Counted from the stretch's first letter, positions 7,529 to 16,496 are shown. The stretch: 37,116 nt of DNA from Flavobacterium sp. (GCF_028712645.1 NZ_JAQTPQ010000004.1:1-37116); one strand, 5' to 3'. Numbers and translations are program-made. Notes: generated from the sequence alone by a model not told the origin.

Positions 7529-8227
7529 ATGAAATTAACCACCGAACAAATAGACCAATTATACACTTTTACCCGCCAGCATTATGTAGAATGGTATGAT
7601 TTGCAATCCGAACTAGTCGATCATTTGGCGAATGCCATAGAAACGCAATGGCAAGAAAACCCCAAACTTACTTTTGAAGAAGTCTTGAATAAGGAATTTG
7701 GAAAATTTGGTGTCTTTGGTTTTATGGATGTGGTCGAAGAAAAGCAAAAATTCTTGGGAAAGAAATACAATCGGTTGGTGTTCTCTCATATTGCAACATT
7801 TTTTACGCTTCCAAAGATTCTTTTGACAATTACGGCAACTTGGGCTTTGTTTCTCGTGTTTAAATGGAGTCGTTTCAACGGAGAATTTATTTTATTTTTT
7901 TATGTTTTGTTACTTGGGTTTGCTTTTTACGCCATTATTAAAAACCGAATGCAACGAAAACAGCAAATAAAGGAAAACCAAAAATGCTGGCTGTTTGACG
8001 AAATTATGAATCAATACGGCAGTTTTACTGGAACTATTATTTTTCCGCTCAATTTTTTCTTGCAAATTTTTAATCACGGAAATCGATTTTTAAGTAATGA
8101 TTATGCAATTGGTTTCACGAGTTTTTTTCTAGTTTTGATGACTTTGTTGCTTTATGTAATGTTTGTTTTAATTCCATCTAAATCAAAAGAGTACTTGATG
8201 CAAACTTATCCAGAATATTCTGTTTAA
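7529..8227 (+). CDS. membrane protein with N-terminal HAAS-like helical domain (paralogue 2)
   Basis: A 232-aa protein with the same plan as its upstream neighbour. A soluble helical N-domain (1-80) contains LQSELVDHLANAIETQW. About four membrane helices follow (near LLTITATWALFLVF, FILFFYVLLLGFAFYAI, IIFPLNFFLQIF and FFLVLMTLLLYVMFVLI). The transmembrane halves of the two paralogues are much less alike than the N-domains. It ends in a short cytoplasmic-looking tail. The function is not known; position in a PadR-led operon just before an ABC-2-like permease suggests regulation or assembly of that transporter. Confidence 0.75.
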   Translation: MKLTTEQIDQLYTFTRQHYVEWYDLQSELVDHLANAIETQWQENPKLTFEEVLNKEFGKFGVFGFMDVVEEKQKFLGKKYNRLVFSHIATFFTLPKILLTITATWALFLVFKWSRFNGEFILFFYVLLLGFAFYAIIKNRMQRKQQIKENQKCWLFDEIMNQYGSFTGTIIFPLNFFLQIFNHGNRFLSNDYAIGFTSFFLVLMTLLLYVMFVLIPSKSKEYLMQTYPEYSV

Positions 8228-8284
8228 TCTTTGTAACTTTTTTCTACTTTTATTAACTAATCACGAAATCCAAAACCACAATAT

Positions 8285-9769
8285 ATGTTCAAACATTTTA
8301 TCAATCTCGAATTTAAAGCTTTTTTCCGTTCGGCAAGTTTAGGGAAAAGCATCGGTCTAAAAATCCTGATGGGATTCTTGGCGGTTTATTTTTTGCTTTC
8401 TTTTCTAGTTTTGGGAATTGCGCTTTATCCCATTTTAGAGAAAAGTTTCCCAGGACAAAAACCTTTAACCATCGTAAATAATTTTGTAATTTTCTGGATG
8501 GCTGCTGATTTAATTTTGCGTTTTTTTATGCAAAGTTTGCCAGTTATGAACATTAAACCTCTGATGGTTTTGCCTATAAAAAAAGAAAAAGTAATTCACT
8601 TTGTGTTGCTAAAAAGCTTGACTTCGGTGTATAATATTTTCCCTCAATTGATGATTATTCCTTTCGGGATATTTTGTATTTTGAACGGGAATTATACCAC
8701 AATCAACATTATCGTTTGGATGTTGGCGATGTATTCATTGGCTTTAATTGTAAATTACACCAATTTTTTAATCAAGAAGAAGTTTGCCGAAAACATAAAA
8801 TTATTTCTTGTTTTCGTGGCTTTTGGGTTAGTTTTAGCAGCGTTGGAATATTTTGAAATTTTCAAAATCAGTACAACTATTGGTGCCGTTTTAAACACAT
8901 TGGTCGAACAACCGGTTTTGGCTCTTGTTCCAATTTTGATTTTGGTGGGAATGTACTTTTTGAATTTCAATTATCTAAAAAACAACTTTTATTTAGATAA
9001 CAGCTTACAATCAAAATCAAAAGAAGCAACAACAACTGATTTGGGCTGGACAAAACGCTTTGGCGAAATTGCTCCCTTTTTGCAATTGGATTTAAAATTA
9101 ATTTGGAGAAACAAACGACCACGAACCACGGTTTGGATGTCATTTATATTTTTGGCTTACGGATTAATTATTTACACCAATCCGCATTATAAAGATATGT
9201 CGGCCTTTTTTGTAGTTGTTGGTATCTTGATGACGGGAATTTTTATGCTCAACTTTGGGCAATTTATTCCTTCGTGGGACAGTAATTATTACGGAATGAT
9301 GATGTCGCAAAATATTCCTTTGAAACAATATTTAGCTTCAAAAGCGGGACTAATGTCAGTTTCGGTTGTTGTTTTGGCGATTTTGAGCACGCCTTATTTG
9401 TATTTTGGATGGCGAGTTTTGGCAATTAATTTAGCGTGTGCCACCTATAATTTGGGTGTGAATATTCCAGTTTTATTATTTGCAGGATCTTATAACAAAA
9501 AGAAAATCGACTTAGAGAAAAGTCCGTTTATGAATTATCAAGGAACAGGGGCGACTCAATGGATTGTAGGATTGCCTTTGATGGCATTGCCAGCATTGCT
9601 TTTTTATGGTGTTTCAACTATTTTTAATCCAGAAATTGCCATAATTGTTTTGGCATTATTAGGCATCATAGGAATTGGAATGAGAAATTTCCTGATTGAT
9701 AAAATCGCACAAGGTTTTCGTAAAAGAAAATATGCCACCATTGATGGCTTTAAACAACAAGAAAGCTAA
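8285..9769 (+). CDS. DUF5687 family ABC-type permease
   Basis: A 494-aa polytopic membrane protein of the Bacteroidota DUF5687 type. It has about 11-12 hydrophobic segments in two halves split by a soluble part near residues 240-280 (RFGEIAPFLQLDLKLIWRNKRPRT). The N-terminus FINLEFKAFFRSASLGKSI, an amphipathic lead-in to the first helix, is typical of ABC-2-like permeases. The ATPase gene follows after 59 bp in the same direction. This supports a permease of an export-type or lantibiotic-immunity-like ABC transporter. The substrate is unknown. No signal peptide beyond the first helix, and no frameshift seen. Confidence 0.85.
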   Translation: MFKHFINLEFKAFFRSASLGKSIGLKILMGFLAVYFLLSFLVLGIALYPILEKSFPGQKPLTIVNNFVIFWMAADLILRFFMQSLPVMNIKPLMVLPIKKEKVIHFVLLKSLTSVYNIFPQLMIIPFGIFCILNGNYTTINIIVWMLAMYSLALIVNYTNFLIKKKFAENIKLFLVFVAFGLVLAALEYFEIFKISTTIGAVLNTLVEQPVLALVPILILVGMYFLNFNYLKNNFYLDNSLQSKSKEATTTDLGWTKRFGEIAPFLQLDLKLIWRNKRPRTTVWMSFIFLAYGLIIYTNPHYKDMSAFFVVVGILMTGIFMLNFGQFIPSWDSNYYGMMMSQNIPLKQYLASKAGLMSVSVVVLAILSTPYLYFGWRVLAINLACATYNLGVNIPVLLFAGSYNKKKIDLEKSPFMNYQGTGATQWIVGLPLMALPALLFYGVSTIFNPEIAIIVLALLGIIGIGMRNFLIDKIAQGFRKRKYATIDGFKQQES

Positions 9770-9828
9770 ACTTTTTTTAGTTTAATTTCAGAACAAACAA
9801 TCTAATTAACCGAATAAACATTTTAATA

Positions 9829-10524
9829 ATGATACAAGTCAATCAACTTTCAAAAAAATACAACGGAACTACGGTTTTAAAAATAGATTCTTTAGAAATT
9901 CCTAAAGGACAAAGCTTCGGGCTGGTAGGTAATAATGGCGCAGGAAAAACCACTTTTTTCAGTTTGTTGTTGGATTTAATTCAACCTTCAACAGGAAATA
10001 TAATTAACAACGAAGTTCAGGTAAATATTTCTGAAAATTGGAAACCTTTTACATCTTCCTTTCTTGACGAAAGTTTCCTGATTGGTTATTTGACTCCCGA
10101 AGAATATTTTTATTTTATTGGTGATTTGCGCAATCAAAACAAAGCTGATGTTGATTCTTTATTAGCGAAACACGAGGAATTTTTTAATGGAGAAATCCTG
10201 AAAAACAAAAAATATCTTCGCGATTTATCCAAAGGGAATCAAAAGAAAGTGGGAATTATCGCCACACTCATTGGCAATCCAGAAGTGGTGATTCTTGACG
10301 AGCCTTTTGCTAATTTGGATCCAACAACGGTGAACCGATTAAAAAAAATTATCAAAGAACTCGCCGAAAACCCAGATGTTACTGTTTTGGTTTCAAGTCA
10401 CGATTTACAGCATACAGTTGAGGTTTGTGACAGAATAGTAGCCTTAAATAAAGGTGAAATTGTAAAAGATATTCAAACATCAACAGAAACCTTGCAAGAG
10501 TTGGAAACGTTTTTTGCGGTTTAA
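9829..10524 (+). CDS. ABC transporter ATP-binding protein
   Basis: A 231-aa nucleotide-binding domain. The Walker A loop is GNNGAGKTT (34-42), the signature is LSKGN (133-137, a variant of LSGGQ), Walker B is VVILDEP (153-159) with the catalytic Glu, the D-loop is ANLDP, and the switch His is His191 in SSHDLQH. All catalytic elements are present, so it should hydrolyse ATP. Together with the DUF5687 permease just upstream it makes a minimal two-gene transporter. It is the last gene of the PadR-led set; the next gene begins 77 bp later and encodes an unrelated T9SS lipoprotein. Confidence 0.93.
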   Translation: MIQVNQLSKKYNGTTVLKIDSLEIPKGQSFGLVGNNGAGKTTFFSLLLDLIQPSTGNIINNEVQVNISENWKPFTSSFLDESFLIGYLTPEEYFYFIGDLRNQNKADVDSLLAKHEEFFNGEILKNKKYLRDLSKGNQKKVGIIATLIGNPEVVILDEPFANLDPTTVNRLKKIIKELAENPDVTVLVSSHDLQHTVEVCDRIVALNKGEIVKDIQTSTETLQELETFFAV

Positions 10525-10601
10525 ATTTCCATATTTCAAAAAGAAACGTATTTTTACCAGTCATTATACTAAAACCGACTTTTAAAAGTTAAATGAAATA
10601 A

Positions 10602-13385
10602 ATGTTTCCATTGAAAACCAGCACTTACAAACACCTATTTTTTTTAGGATTTTTATTTTTCTTGATAGCTTGTTCTACCAAGAAAGACACTTTTTTGGCT
10701 AGAAAATCACATGCTCTAAGCACAAAATACAACATTTTATTTAACGGAGAAATAGGATTAGACAAAGGAATTGAAGGAATAAAAGCGAATAGCAAAGACA
10801 ACTTTTGGAAACGATTGCCTATCGAAAGAATGCAAATCAATGAGGATTTAGCTGGGGCAGACAAACCAAAAAATACTGATTTTGAACTTGCCGAAGCCAA
10901 AGCCACCAAAGCGATTCAAAAACATTCGATGAACATTGGTGGAAGAGAAAAAAACAGCCAAATTGACGAAGCTTATTTACTGCTTGGCAAGGCTCGTTAT
11001 TATGACCAAAGATTTATTCCTGCCTTAGATGCTTTCAATTATATTTTATACAAATATCCCAACAGTAGCAAGATTTATGAGGCTAAAATTTGGAGAGAAA
11101 AAACCAATATGCGTCTTGGTAATGACGAACAAGTTATAAAAAACATTAGCAAACTATTAGACGAAAAAAAGTTAAAAAATCAAGTTATTGCTAATGCTAA
11201 TGCATTACTTTCAGAGGCTTTTTTAAACATAGAAGAAAAAGACAGCGCTATTTCGAAATTAAAAATTGCTGAAAATTACACTAAAATAAATTCTGAAAAA
11301 GCTAGATATCGTTTTATTCTTGGGCAATTGTATCAGGAATTAGGCAAAAAAGACAGTGCTGTTTATTGCTTTCAATCGGTAATAAATAGGAATAGAAAAT
11401 CCGAAAGGAAATATGTAATTCAGGCTTATGCCAAAAAAGCTGAGCTGTTTGATTATGAAAGTGGAGATAAAAATGCTTTTGTAAAAACATTCGATAAACT
11501 TGCTGCCGATAGAGAAAACCGTCCATTTTTAGATATTATTTATTATGAAACAGGAGTGTTTTATGACAAAAACGACAATCAAAAATTAGCAAAAAAGTTT
11601 TATAATTCTTCCTTAAAAAGCAGATCGACAGATACTTATTTAGAAGCATCGAACTATAGAAATTTAGGAAATATGCATTTTAAAAATGCTGAATATCCTA
11701 TTGCTGCAAAATATTATGACAGCACATTAGTTAAACTTGAAGCTAAAACAAGAGAATTCATTCACATTCAAAAAGTCAGAAAGGATTTAGATGAAGTTAT
11801 TGAATACGAATCTATTGCTACAAGGAATGATAGTATATTAAATGTAGTTTCGAAGTCTGATGCTGATAGAATTTTATACTTTGAAGATTATATTGTTAAG
11901 TTGAAAAAGTCTGATGAAGACAAAAGAATTGCCGAAGAAAAACAAAAAAAGCTTCTTGAAAACATTGACAGGTTCAATAAAATTGGCTCTGACGATCCCG
12001 CTACAAGTGCTCAAGTTTTGGGAAAACAAACAAAAAAACCAGGACTTGCTCCACCTTCATTTGCTGATGCTTCTGCAAAAGCGGCAGCAAGCGTTTTTTA
12101 TTTTTACAATACTTCAACAGTTGCTTTTGGAAAATTAGAATTCAAAAAAAGATGGGGAAACAGGTCTTCAAATGGCTACTGGAGATTACCAAACATCAAA
12201 ATAGAATCTAGTGTTAATGACACTATCAATAGTGATAAATCAATAGCTAATAACAAATTAGCTGACGCAAAAATAATCGAAGTATACACAGTCGATTATT
12301 ATTTAAAACAACTTCCGAAAACACAAGCAGAAATAGACAGTATTGCTAAGGAACGAAATTTTTCCTATTATCAATTGGGAGTTATTTATAAAGAAAAATT
12401 CAAGGAGTATGAATTGGCTAGTAATAAATTGGAACAGTTATTAAAAAACAATCCAGAAGAAAAACTGGTTCTTCCATCGATGTACAATCTGTATAAAATT
12501 TATCAGATTACCGATAACGCTATGGCGGAAGATATGAAAATCAAGATTTCTAGTCAATTTCCGAATTCTCGTTATACACAGATTATCAACAACTCCAACT
12601 CGAATAACGCATTGTCAGGCGGAACACCAGAAGGAGTTTATGACGAATTATATAATCTGTTTCAAGAAGAAAGGTTCGTCTCTGTATTAAACAAAATTGA
12701 TGATCTGATTAATCAATTTTCAGGAGACGAAATTGTATCGAAATTCGAATTGCTAAAAGCAAACACCATCGGAAAACTTCAAGGATTAGAAGCCTATAAA
12801 AAAGCAATGCAAAATGTTGCTGATAATTATCCAAACAGTGAAGAAGGCAAGAAAGCACAAGAGATTTTAACGACTGAAATACCGTCTTTAGAACAAGTTA
12901 GTTTTAACAAAGTTGATACAAAAAAATGGAAAATTTTATATAGAATTAAAGCTTTAGACGATAAAACAGCAAATTCAATAGAAGAAAATATCAATAAATT
13001 TATTACCACTGAAAACCACAAAATTCTAACCTATTCGTGTGATAATTATACCGAAAAAGAAATGTTTATTGTTATTAACGGTATCAATTCAGAAGAATAT
13101 GCAAAGGCAATAGCCAAAACTTTAAATGAAAAATATAAGGTTACTGAACCTGTAATTACAATAACGAATGACAATTACAAAGTAGTTCAAATTAATAAAA
13201 ATATAGAAGAATATTTAGCTCCGCCAAAAGCAGAAGCGGTTCCTCAAACAGCAATTCCTCAATCAGTAATTCCAGAAAAAAGAACCCCAGCTTCAAAAAA
13301 ATCAGAAGCAAAAACACCTCCGGCAGGTATTCAAAACAGGCAGGATAAGAATAATCCAAATCCTAATTCACCTCAAATGAAATAA
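10602..13385 (+). CDS. sprE: SprE/PorW-like TPR lipoprotein of gliding motility and type IX secretion
   Basis: A 927-aa lipoprotein. The signal peptide ends in a lipobox, FLIAC, placing the lipidated Cys at residue 24. The body is rich in tetratricopeptide-type helical repeats (for example DEAYLLLGKARYYDQRFIPALDAFNYIL, and later QLGVIYKEKFKEYELASNKL). The C-terminal tail is Pro/Lys-rich and low in complexity. SprE of Flavobacterium johnsoniae and PorW of Porphyromonas are TPR lipoproteins needed for T9SS function and, in the former, gliding; size, lipobox and repeat layout agree. The name rests on recognition of this architecture rather than a search. It sits 2 bp upstream of a bactofilin gene and so is almost certainly cotranscribed with it. 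Confidence 0.75.
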   Translation: MFPLKTSTYKHLFFLGFLFFLIACSTKKDTFLARKSHALSTKYNILFNGEIGLDKGIEGIKANSKDNFWKRLPIERMQINEDLAGADKPKNTDFELAEAKATKAIQKHSMNIGGREKNSQIDEAYLLLGKARYYDQRFIPALDAFNYILYKYPNSSKIYEAKIWREKTNMRLGNDEQVIKNISKLLDEKKLKNQVIANANALLSEAFLNIEEKDSAISKLKIAENYTKINSEKARYRFILGQLYQELGKKDSAVYCFQSVINRNRKSERKYVIQAYAKKAELFDYESGDKNAFVKTFDKLAADRENRPFLDIIYYETGVFYDKNDNQKLAKKFYNSSLKSRSTDTYLEASNYRNLGNMHFKNAEYPIAAKYYDSTLVKLEAKTREFIHIQKVRKDLDEVIEYESIATRNDSILNVVSKSDADRILYFEDYIVKLKKSDEDKRIAEEKQKKLLENIDRFNKIGSDDPATSAQVLGKQTKKPGLAPPSFADASAKAAASVFYFYNTSTVAFGKLEFKKRWGNRSSNGYWRLPNIKIESSVNDTINSDKSIANNKLADAKIIEVYTVDYYLKQLPKTQAEIDSIAKERNFSYYQLGVIYKEKFKEYELASNKLEQLLKNNPEEKLVLPSMYNLYKIYQITDNAMAEDMKIKISSQFPNSRYTQIINNSNSNNALSGGTPEGVYDELYNLFQEERFVSVLNKIDDLINQFSGDEIVSKFELLKANTIGKLQGLEAYKKAMQNVADNYPNSEEGKKAQEILTTEIPSLEQVSFNKVDTKKWKILYRIKALDDKTANSIEENINKFITTENHKILTYSCDNYTEKEMFIVINGINSEEYAKAIAKTLNEKYKVTEPVITITNDNYKVVQINKNIEEYLAPPKAEAVPQTAIPQSVIPEKRTPASKKSEAKTPPAGIQNRQDKNNPNPNSPQMK

Positions 13386-13387
13386 AT

Positions 13388-13795
13388 ATGTTCGAATCAA
13401 AACCAAAAAAATATACAGAACTTTTAGGAAAGACGAATAGAATTGTAGAGGGAACAATTATCAAAGGAGATATTATTTCTCAAGCTGACTTTAGGCTTGA
13501 CGGAGAATTAATAGGAAATTTTCAATCGAAAGGGAAAATAGTTATTGGTCCAACAGGAAGTGTTACGGGTGATATTATTTGCAAAAATGCTGATATTGAG
13601 GGTAAATTTAATGGCAAGATTCAGGTTATCGAAATATTGAACGTAAAATCAAAAGCAAGTATTTACGGCGAAGTAACAGTCGGAAAATTATCTGTAGAAC
13701 CGGGTGCTGATTTTAGTGCTTCTTGTATGATGAAGACTAACACAAAAAACCTCAGTTTAAATGAAGGAAAGCCAAGAACCGAAGAAGCAAGCTAA
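13388..13795 (+). CDS. bactofilin (polymer-forming cytoskeletal protein)
   Basis: A 135-aa protein with the bactofilin core: IVEGTIIKGDIISQADFRLDGEL opens the series and glycine-spaced turns of a right-handed beta-helix follow (GKIVIGPTGSVTGDIICKNADIEG, SKASIYGEVTVGKLSVEPGA). Bactofilins polymerise without nucleotide and serve as scaffolds at the membrane. Here it begins 2 bp after the sprE-like stop. Its last 35 bp overlap the start of the AtpZ-like gene, so translation of the three is probably coupled. Length and the short, charged tails are usual for the family. It is the best candidate in the window for organising the neighbouring T9SS lipoprotein, though that is inference. Confidence 0.92.
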   Translation: MFESKPKKYTELLGKTNRIVEGTIIKGDIISQADFRLDGELIGNFQSKGKIVIGPTGSVTGDIICKNADIEGKFNGKIQVIEILNVKSKASIYGEVTVGKLSVEPGADFSASCMMKTNTKNLSLNEGKPRTEEAS

Positions 13796-13994
13796 TAATA
13801 AGTGGCTCGCCTTTATAAATATTCCTATACAAATGGGGGCAATCATTTTTTTGTTCTCCTATTTTGGAAATTGGCTGGACGAAAATTATCCAAATTCGCA
13901 TAATGTATTCGTCAAAATACTGACATTGGTGGGAGTTGCACTTGCCTTTTATAATTTAAACAGACAGTTAAAAGACATCAACAAATCTTCATAA
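13761..13994 (+). CDS. AtpZ/AtpI-like ATP synthase-associated membrane protein
   Basis: A 77-aa protein with two membrane helices (around FINIPIQMGAIIFLFSYFGNWL and VFVKILTLVGVALAFYNL) and short charged ends. The pattern GNWLDE between the helices is typical of the AtpI/AtpZ family. These proteins precede F0F1 operons, where they assist c-ring assembly or Mg2+/Ca2+ supply. The start overlaps the bactofilin gene by 35 bp in another frame. Position before atpB supports the call. It joins the SprE-bactofilin pair to the ATP synthase block. Confidence 0.8.
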   Translation: MKESQEPKKQANNKWLAFINIPIQMGAIIFLFSYFGNWLDENYPNSHNVFVKILTLVGVALAFYNLNRQLKDINKSS

Positions 13995-14000
13995 ACCTAA

Positions 14001-14399
14001 ATGAATTTAAAAAAATATCAGCCCTTACTTGAGGTTTTAGTGATTTCTCTTTTGTTTTACCTCTCCCACAAACTGTTTTTCATCCTGAATGAAACCAATC
14101 CAAAATTTCAAGATTTCCATTTTCCAATTGAATACATTTATGGTTTTTTCTTTACTTGCTCACTTGTTATTATTCTTATATTGATAAAAGTGAAGGAAAA
14201 AAGTATTGATAATGTAGGCAATACCTTCTTATTAACTACCTGTATCAAGATGGCAATTTCATATACGATTTTGTTGCCAATTTTACAATCTAAAAATTTA
14301 AATAGGGATGTCGAAAAAATTGATTTTTTCATCATTTTTGCCTTGTTTTTAACAATTGAAACCATTGTAACCATAAGAATTTTAAACAATAAGCAATAA
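14001..14399 (+). CDS. small four-helix membrane protein preceding atpB (possibly DUF6168)
   Basis: A 132-aa membrane protein with four hydrophobic segments (near LLEVLVISLLFYLSHKLFF, FFFTCSLVIILILIKV, TFLLTTCIKMAISYTILLPIL and FFIIFALFLTIETIVTIRIL). It starts 6 bp after the AtpZ-like gene. In Bacteroidota such a protein commonly occupies this slot, equivalent to the second AtpI-type gene of other phyla. I believe it belongs to the flavobacterial DUF6168 group but cannot confirm this. The probable role is assembly or stability of F0; no catalytic residues are expected. Confidence 0.7.
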   Translation: MNLKKYQPLLEVLVISLLFYLSHKLFFILNETNPKFQDFHFPIEYIYGFFFTCSLVIILILIKVKEKSIDNVGNTFLLTTCIKMAISYTILLPILQSKNLNRDVEKIDFFIIFALFLTIETIVTIRILNNKQ

Positions 14400-14444
14400 A
14401 TCGTATTTAAAACGACAATTCTTCCATTTTTTTTTATTTAATGC

Positions 14445-14475
14445 TTTTGGCATATAAATTTAAAATGTACCTTTG
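14445..14475 (+). promoter_or_regulatory. promoter of the atpBEFHAG operon
   Basis: TTTTG (14445-14449) and TACCTTTG (14468-14475) match the Bacteroidota -33 TTTG and -7 TAnnTTTG elements with an 18-nt gap. The -7 box ends 41 bp before the atpB ATG. This implies that the ATP synthase genes have their own start site despite the close upstream genes. Confidence 0.75.
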
Positions 14476-14516
14476 CACCCAATTTCAGAAAGTAAAAATT
14501 AAGATATTTAACAGAT

Positions 14517-15689
14517 ATGGTGATTTCAAACAAACCACTTAGATTTATAATAGCAATTTTAATAGCCTGTTTACCAATATTTGGTTTTGCAAACAATCCA
14601 TCAGAAGGTACTCCTGTACAAACTGAAACGACAGTCGTTGCGAATGAAGTTGCTCCAAAAGAAGCTGATGAATCTTCCGAAATTAAAGAACAAATTAAAG
14701 AAGTAATTGGTCATCACGTTCTTGATGGTCACGAATTTTCTCTTTTTGCAGACAAAGAAACAGGAGCTCACTACGGATTTGCATTGCCAATCATTCTTTG
14801 GGATAATGGAGTTCACTTTTTCTCTTCTTCAAAATTCAATCACGGAGAATCAGTTGCCGAATCTAACGGTAACTACTACAAATTACACCACGAAAAAATA
14901 TTCAAATCTGATGCTACAGGAAAAATTCTTGTTGAAGAGATAAAAACAATTAAAGACGGTAAAGAGATTGTTACTGAAAAAGAACTTCAGCCTATTGATT
15001 TGTCAATCACAAAAGGGGTTTTGACAATTATGGTTGTGGCAATGTTGATGTTTTTATTGTTTACCAGTTTAGCAAAATCATATACTAAAAACGGTGGAAT
15101 TTCTTCTGGTTTTGGAAGGCTTTTTGAACCAATTGTATTGTACATTCGTGATGAAATTGCTATTCCTAACATTGGCAAAAAGCACTATAAAAAATATATG
15201 AGCTATTTGTTGACCATCTTTTTCTTTGTTTGGTTTTTAAATATCTTTGGATTGACTCCGCTAGGAATCAACGTTACAGGAAATATTGCAATAACTTTTG
15301 GTCTTGCAATCATCACTTTTATAATCACAAATACTACCGCTAACAAAAATTATTGGGGACACATTTTCTGGATGCCAGGCGTGCCAGTTCCGATGAAAAT
15401 TATTTTGGCTCCAATAGAACTTTTGGGAGTATTTATTAAACCATTTGCTCTAATGATACGTTTGTATGCGAATATTTTTGCAGGACATATTGTATTGATG
15501 AGCTTAATTGGATTAATGTTTATTTTCAAAAATTGGTTGGGAAGTAGTTTGTCCTTTATGTTGTCATTCGCCATTTCAACAATTGAGATATTAGTTGCAC
15601 TGTTGCAAGCTTATATTTTCACAATGCTATCTGCCTTATATTTTGGATCGGCAGTAGAAGAACACGGGCACGAAGAGTCGCACGTTTAA
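14517..15689 (+). CDS. atpB: F0F1 ATP synthase subunit a
   Basis: A 390-aa subunit a, the proton-channel part of F0. It begins with a cleavable-looking signal (FIIAILIACLPIFGFA). An acidic N-terminal domain of about 130 residues follows, which is long compared with the roughly 270-aa E. coli protein but usual in Bacteroidota. The helices that form the half-channels follow. The essential arginine of helix 4 is in LMIRLYANIFAGH (Arg315, counted from the C-terminus). A His/Glu-rich tail EEHGHEESHV ends the protein. First gene of the atp block, under the promoter at 14445-14475, and followed by atpE 31 bp later. Confidence 0.97.
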   Translation: MVISNKPLRFIIAILIACLPIFGFANNPSEGTPVQTETTVVANEVAPKEADESSEIKEQIKEVIGHHVLDGHEFSLFADKETGAHYGFALPIILWDNGVHFFSSSKFNHGESVAESNGNYYKLHHEKIFKSDATGKILVEEIKTIKDGKEIVTEKELQPIDLSITKGVLTIMVVAMLMFLLFTSLAKSYTKNGGISSGFGRLFEPIVLYIRDEIAIPNIGKKHYKKYMSYLLTIFFFVWFLNIFGLTPLGINVTGNIAITFGLAIITFIITNTTANKNYWGHIFWMPGVPVPMKIILAPIELLGVFIKPFALMIRLYANIFAGHIVLMSLIGLMFIFKNWLGSSLSFMLSFAISTIEILVALLQAYIFTMLSALYFGSAVEEHGHEESHV

Positions 15690-15720
15690 TCAGAATGTTT
15701 AATTTTTAATACATATTTTT

Positions 15721-15915
15721 ATGGAAATTCCTAAAATCATTGGAGCAGGATTAGTAGTTATTGGAGCAGGTATTGGTATCGGTAGAATCGGTGGTTCTGC
15801 AATGGATGCTATCGCTCGTCAACCAGAAGCTACTGGAAAAATTCAAACAGCTATGCTTATTGCAGCTGCGCTTATTGAAGGTATTGGTTTTGCAGCTTTG
15901 TTTGCAGTAAACTAA
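15721..15915 (+). CDS. atpE: F0F1 ATP synthase subunit c
   Basis: A 64-aa hairpin protein forming the rotating c-ring. The glycine-rich first helix is seen as GAGIGIGRIGG, the polar loop as ARQPEA, and the second helix carries the ion-binding carboxylate Glu53 in ALIEGIGFAAL. The residue after the Glu is Gly, without the Ser/Thr and upstream Gln typical of sodium-binding rings, so proton coupling is likely. Short length is usual in Bacteroidota. A stable hairpin lies directly downstream of the stop. Confidence 0.97.
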   Translation: MEIPKIIGAGLVVIGAGIGIGRIGGSAMDAIARQPEATGKIQTAMLIAAALIEGIGFAALFAVN

Positions 15916-15922
15916 AAAAACA

Positions 15923-15951
15923 AAAAGCTGCAACGGTTGGTTGTGGCTTTT
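15923..15951 (+). promoter_or_regulatory. intercistronic hairpin between atpE and atpF
   Basis: aaaagctgcaac pairs with gttgtggctttt (12 pairs including two G-T) around a 5-nt loop, starting 7 nt after the atpE stop. It is followed by gtttctt rather than a pure T run. It may act as an attenuator or protect the atpE message, which would help the many-fold excess of subunit c over other F0 subunits. Confidence 0.65.
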
Positions 15952-15994
15952 GTTTCTTAAATTAAATTAAAAGATTACAATATAAAGATATATT

Positions 15995-16495
15995 ATGGAA
16001 AAGTTAATAAGTGATTTTTCGTTTGGGTTATTCATCTGGCAAACAATAATATTTGTAGGATTGGTTTTGCTATTGAAAAAATTTGCTTGGAAACCAATTC
16101 TTGATGCCGTTAACGAAAGAGAAGAAGGAATTAAAAATGCTTTGCTTTCAGCTGACAATGCTAGAAAAGAGATGCAAAATCTTCAATCTGACAATCAACG
16201 TATTTTGCAAGAAGCAAGAATGGAACGTGATTCTTTATTAAAAGATGCACGTGAAATGAAAGACAAAATGGTTGCTGATGCAAAAAACGAAGCTCAAGCA
16301 CAAGGTTTGAAAATGATCGAACAAGCAAAAGCAGCTATCGAAAGCGAAAAAAATGCAGCTATGGCAGAATTGAGAAAACAAGTTTCTAATTTGTCAATCG
16401 AAATTGCCGAGAAGTTATTAAAAGAAGAACTATCTAACAAAGAAGCTCAAGTAAAATTAGTGGAAAAAATGTTAGGCGACGCTAAATTAAACTAA
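15995..16495 (+). CDS. atpF: F0F1 ATP synthase subunit b
   Basis: A 166-aa peripheral-stalk subunit. One N-terminal membrane helix (FGLFIWQTIIFVGLVLLL) is followed by KKFAWKPILDAVNEREEGI, the standard turn into the long coiled coil. The rest is a continuous, charged Ala-rich helix that dimerises and reaches up to delta. Length and order are standard. It ends 1 bp before the atpH start, so translation is probably coupled. Confidence 0.97.
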   Translation: MEKLISDFSFGLFIWQTIIFVGLVLLLKKFAWKPILDAVNEREEGIKNALLSADNARKEMQNLQSDNQRILQEARMERDSLLKDAREMKDKMVADAKNEAQAQGLKMIEQAKAAIESEKNAAMAELRKQVSNLSIEIAEKLLKEELSNKEAQVKLVEKMLGDAKLN

Positions 16496-16496
16496 T

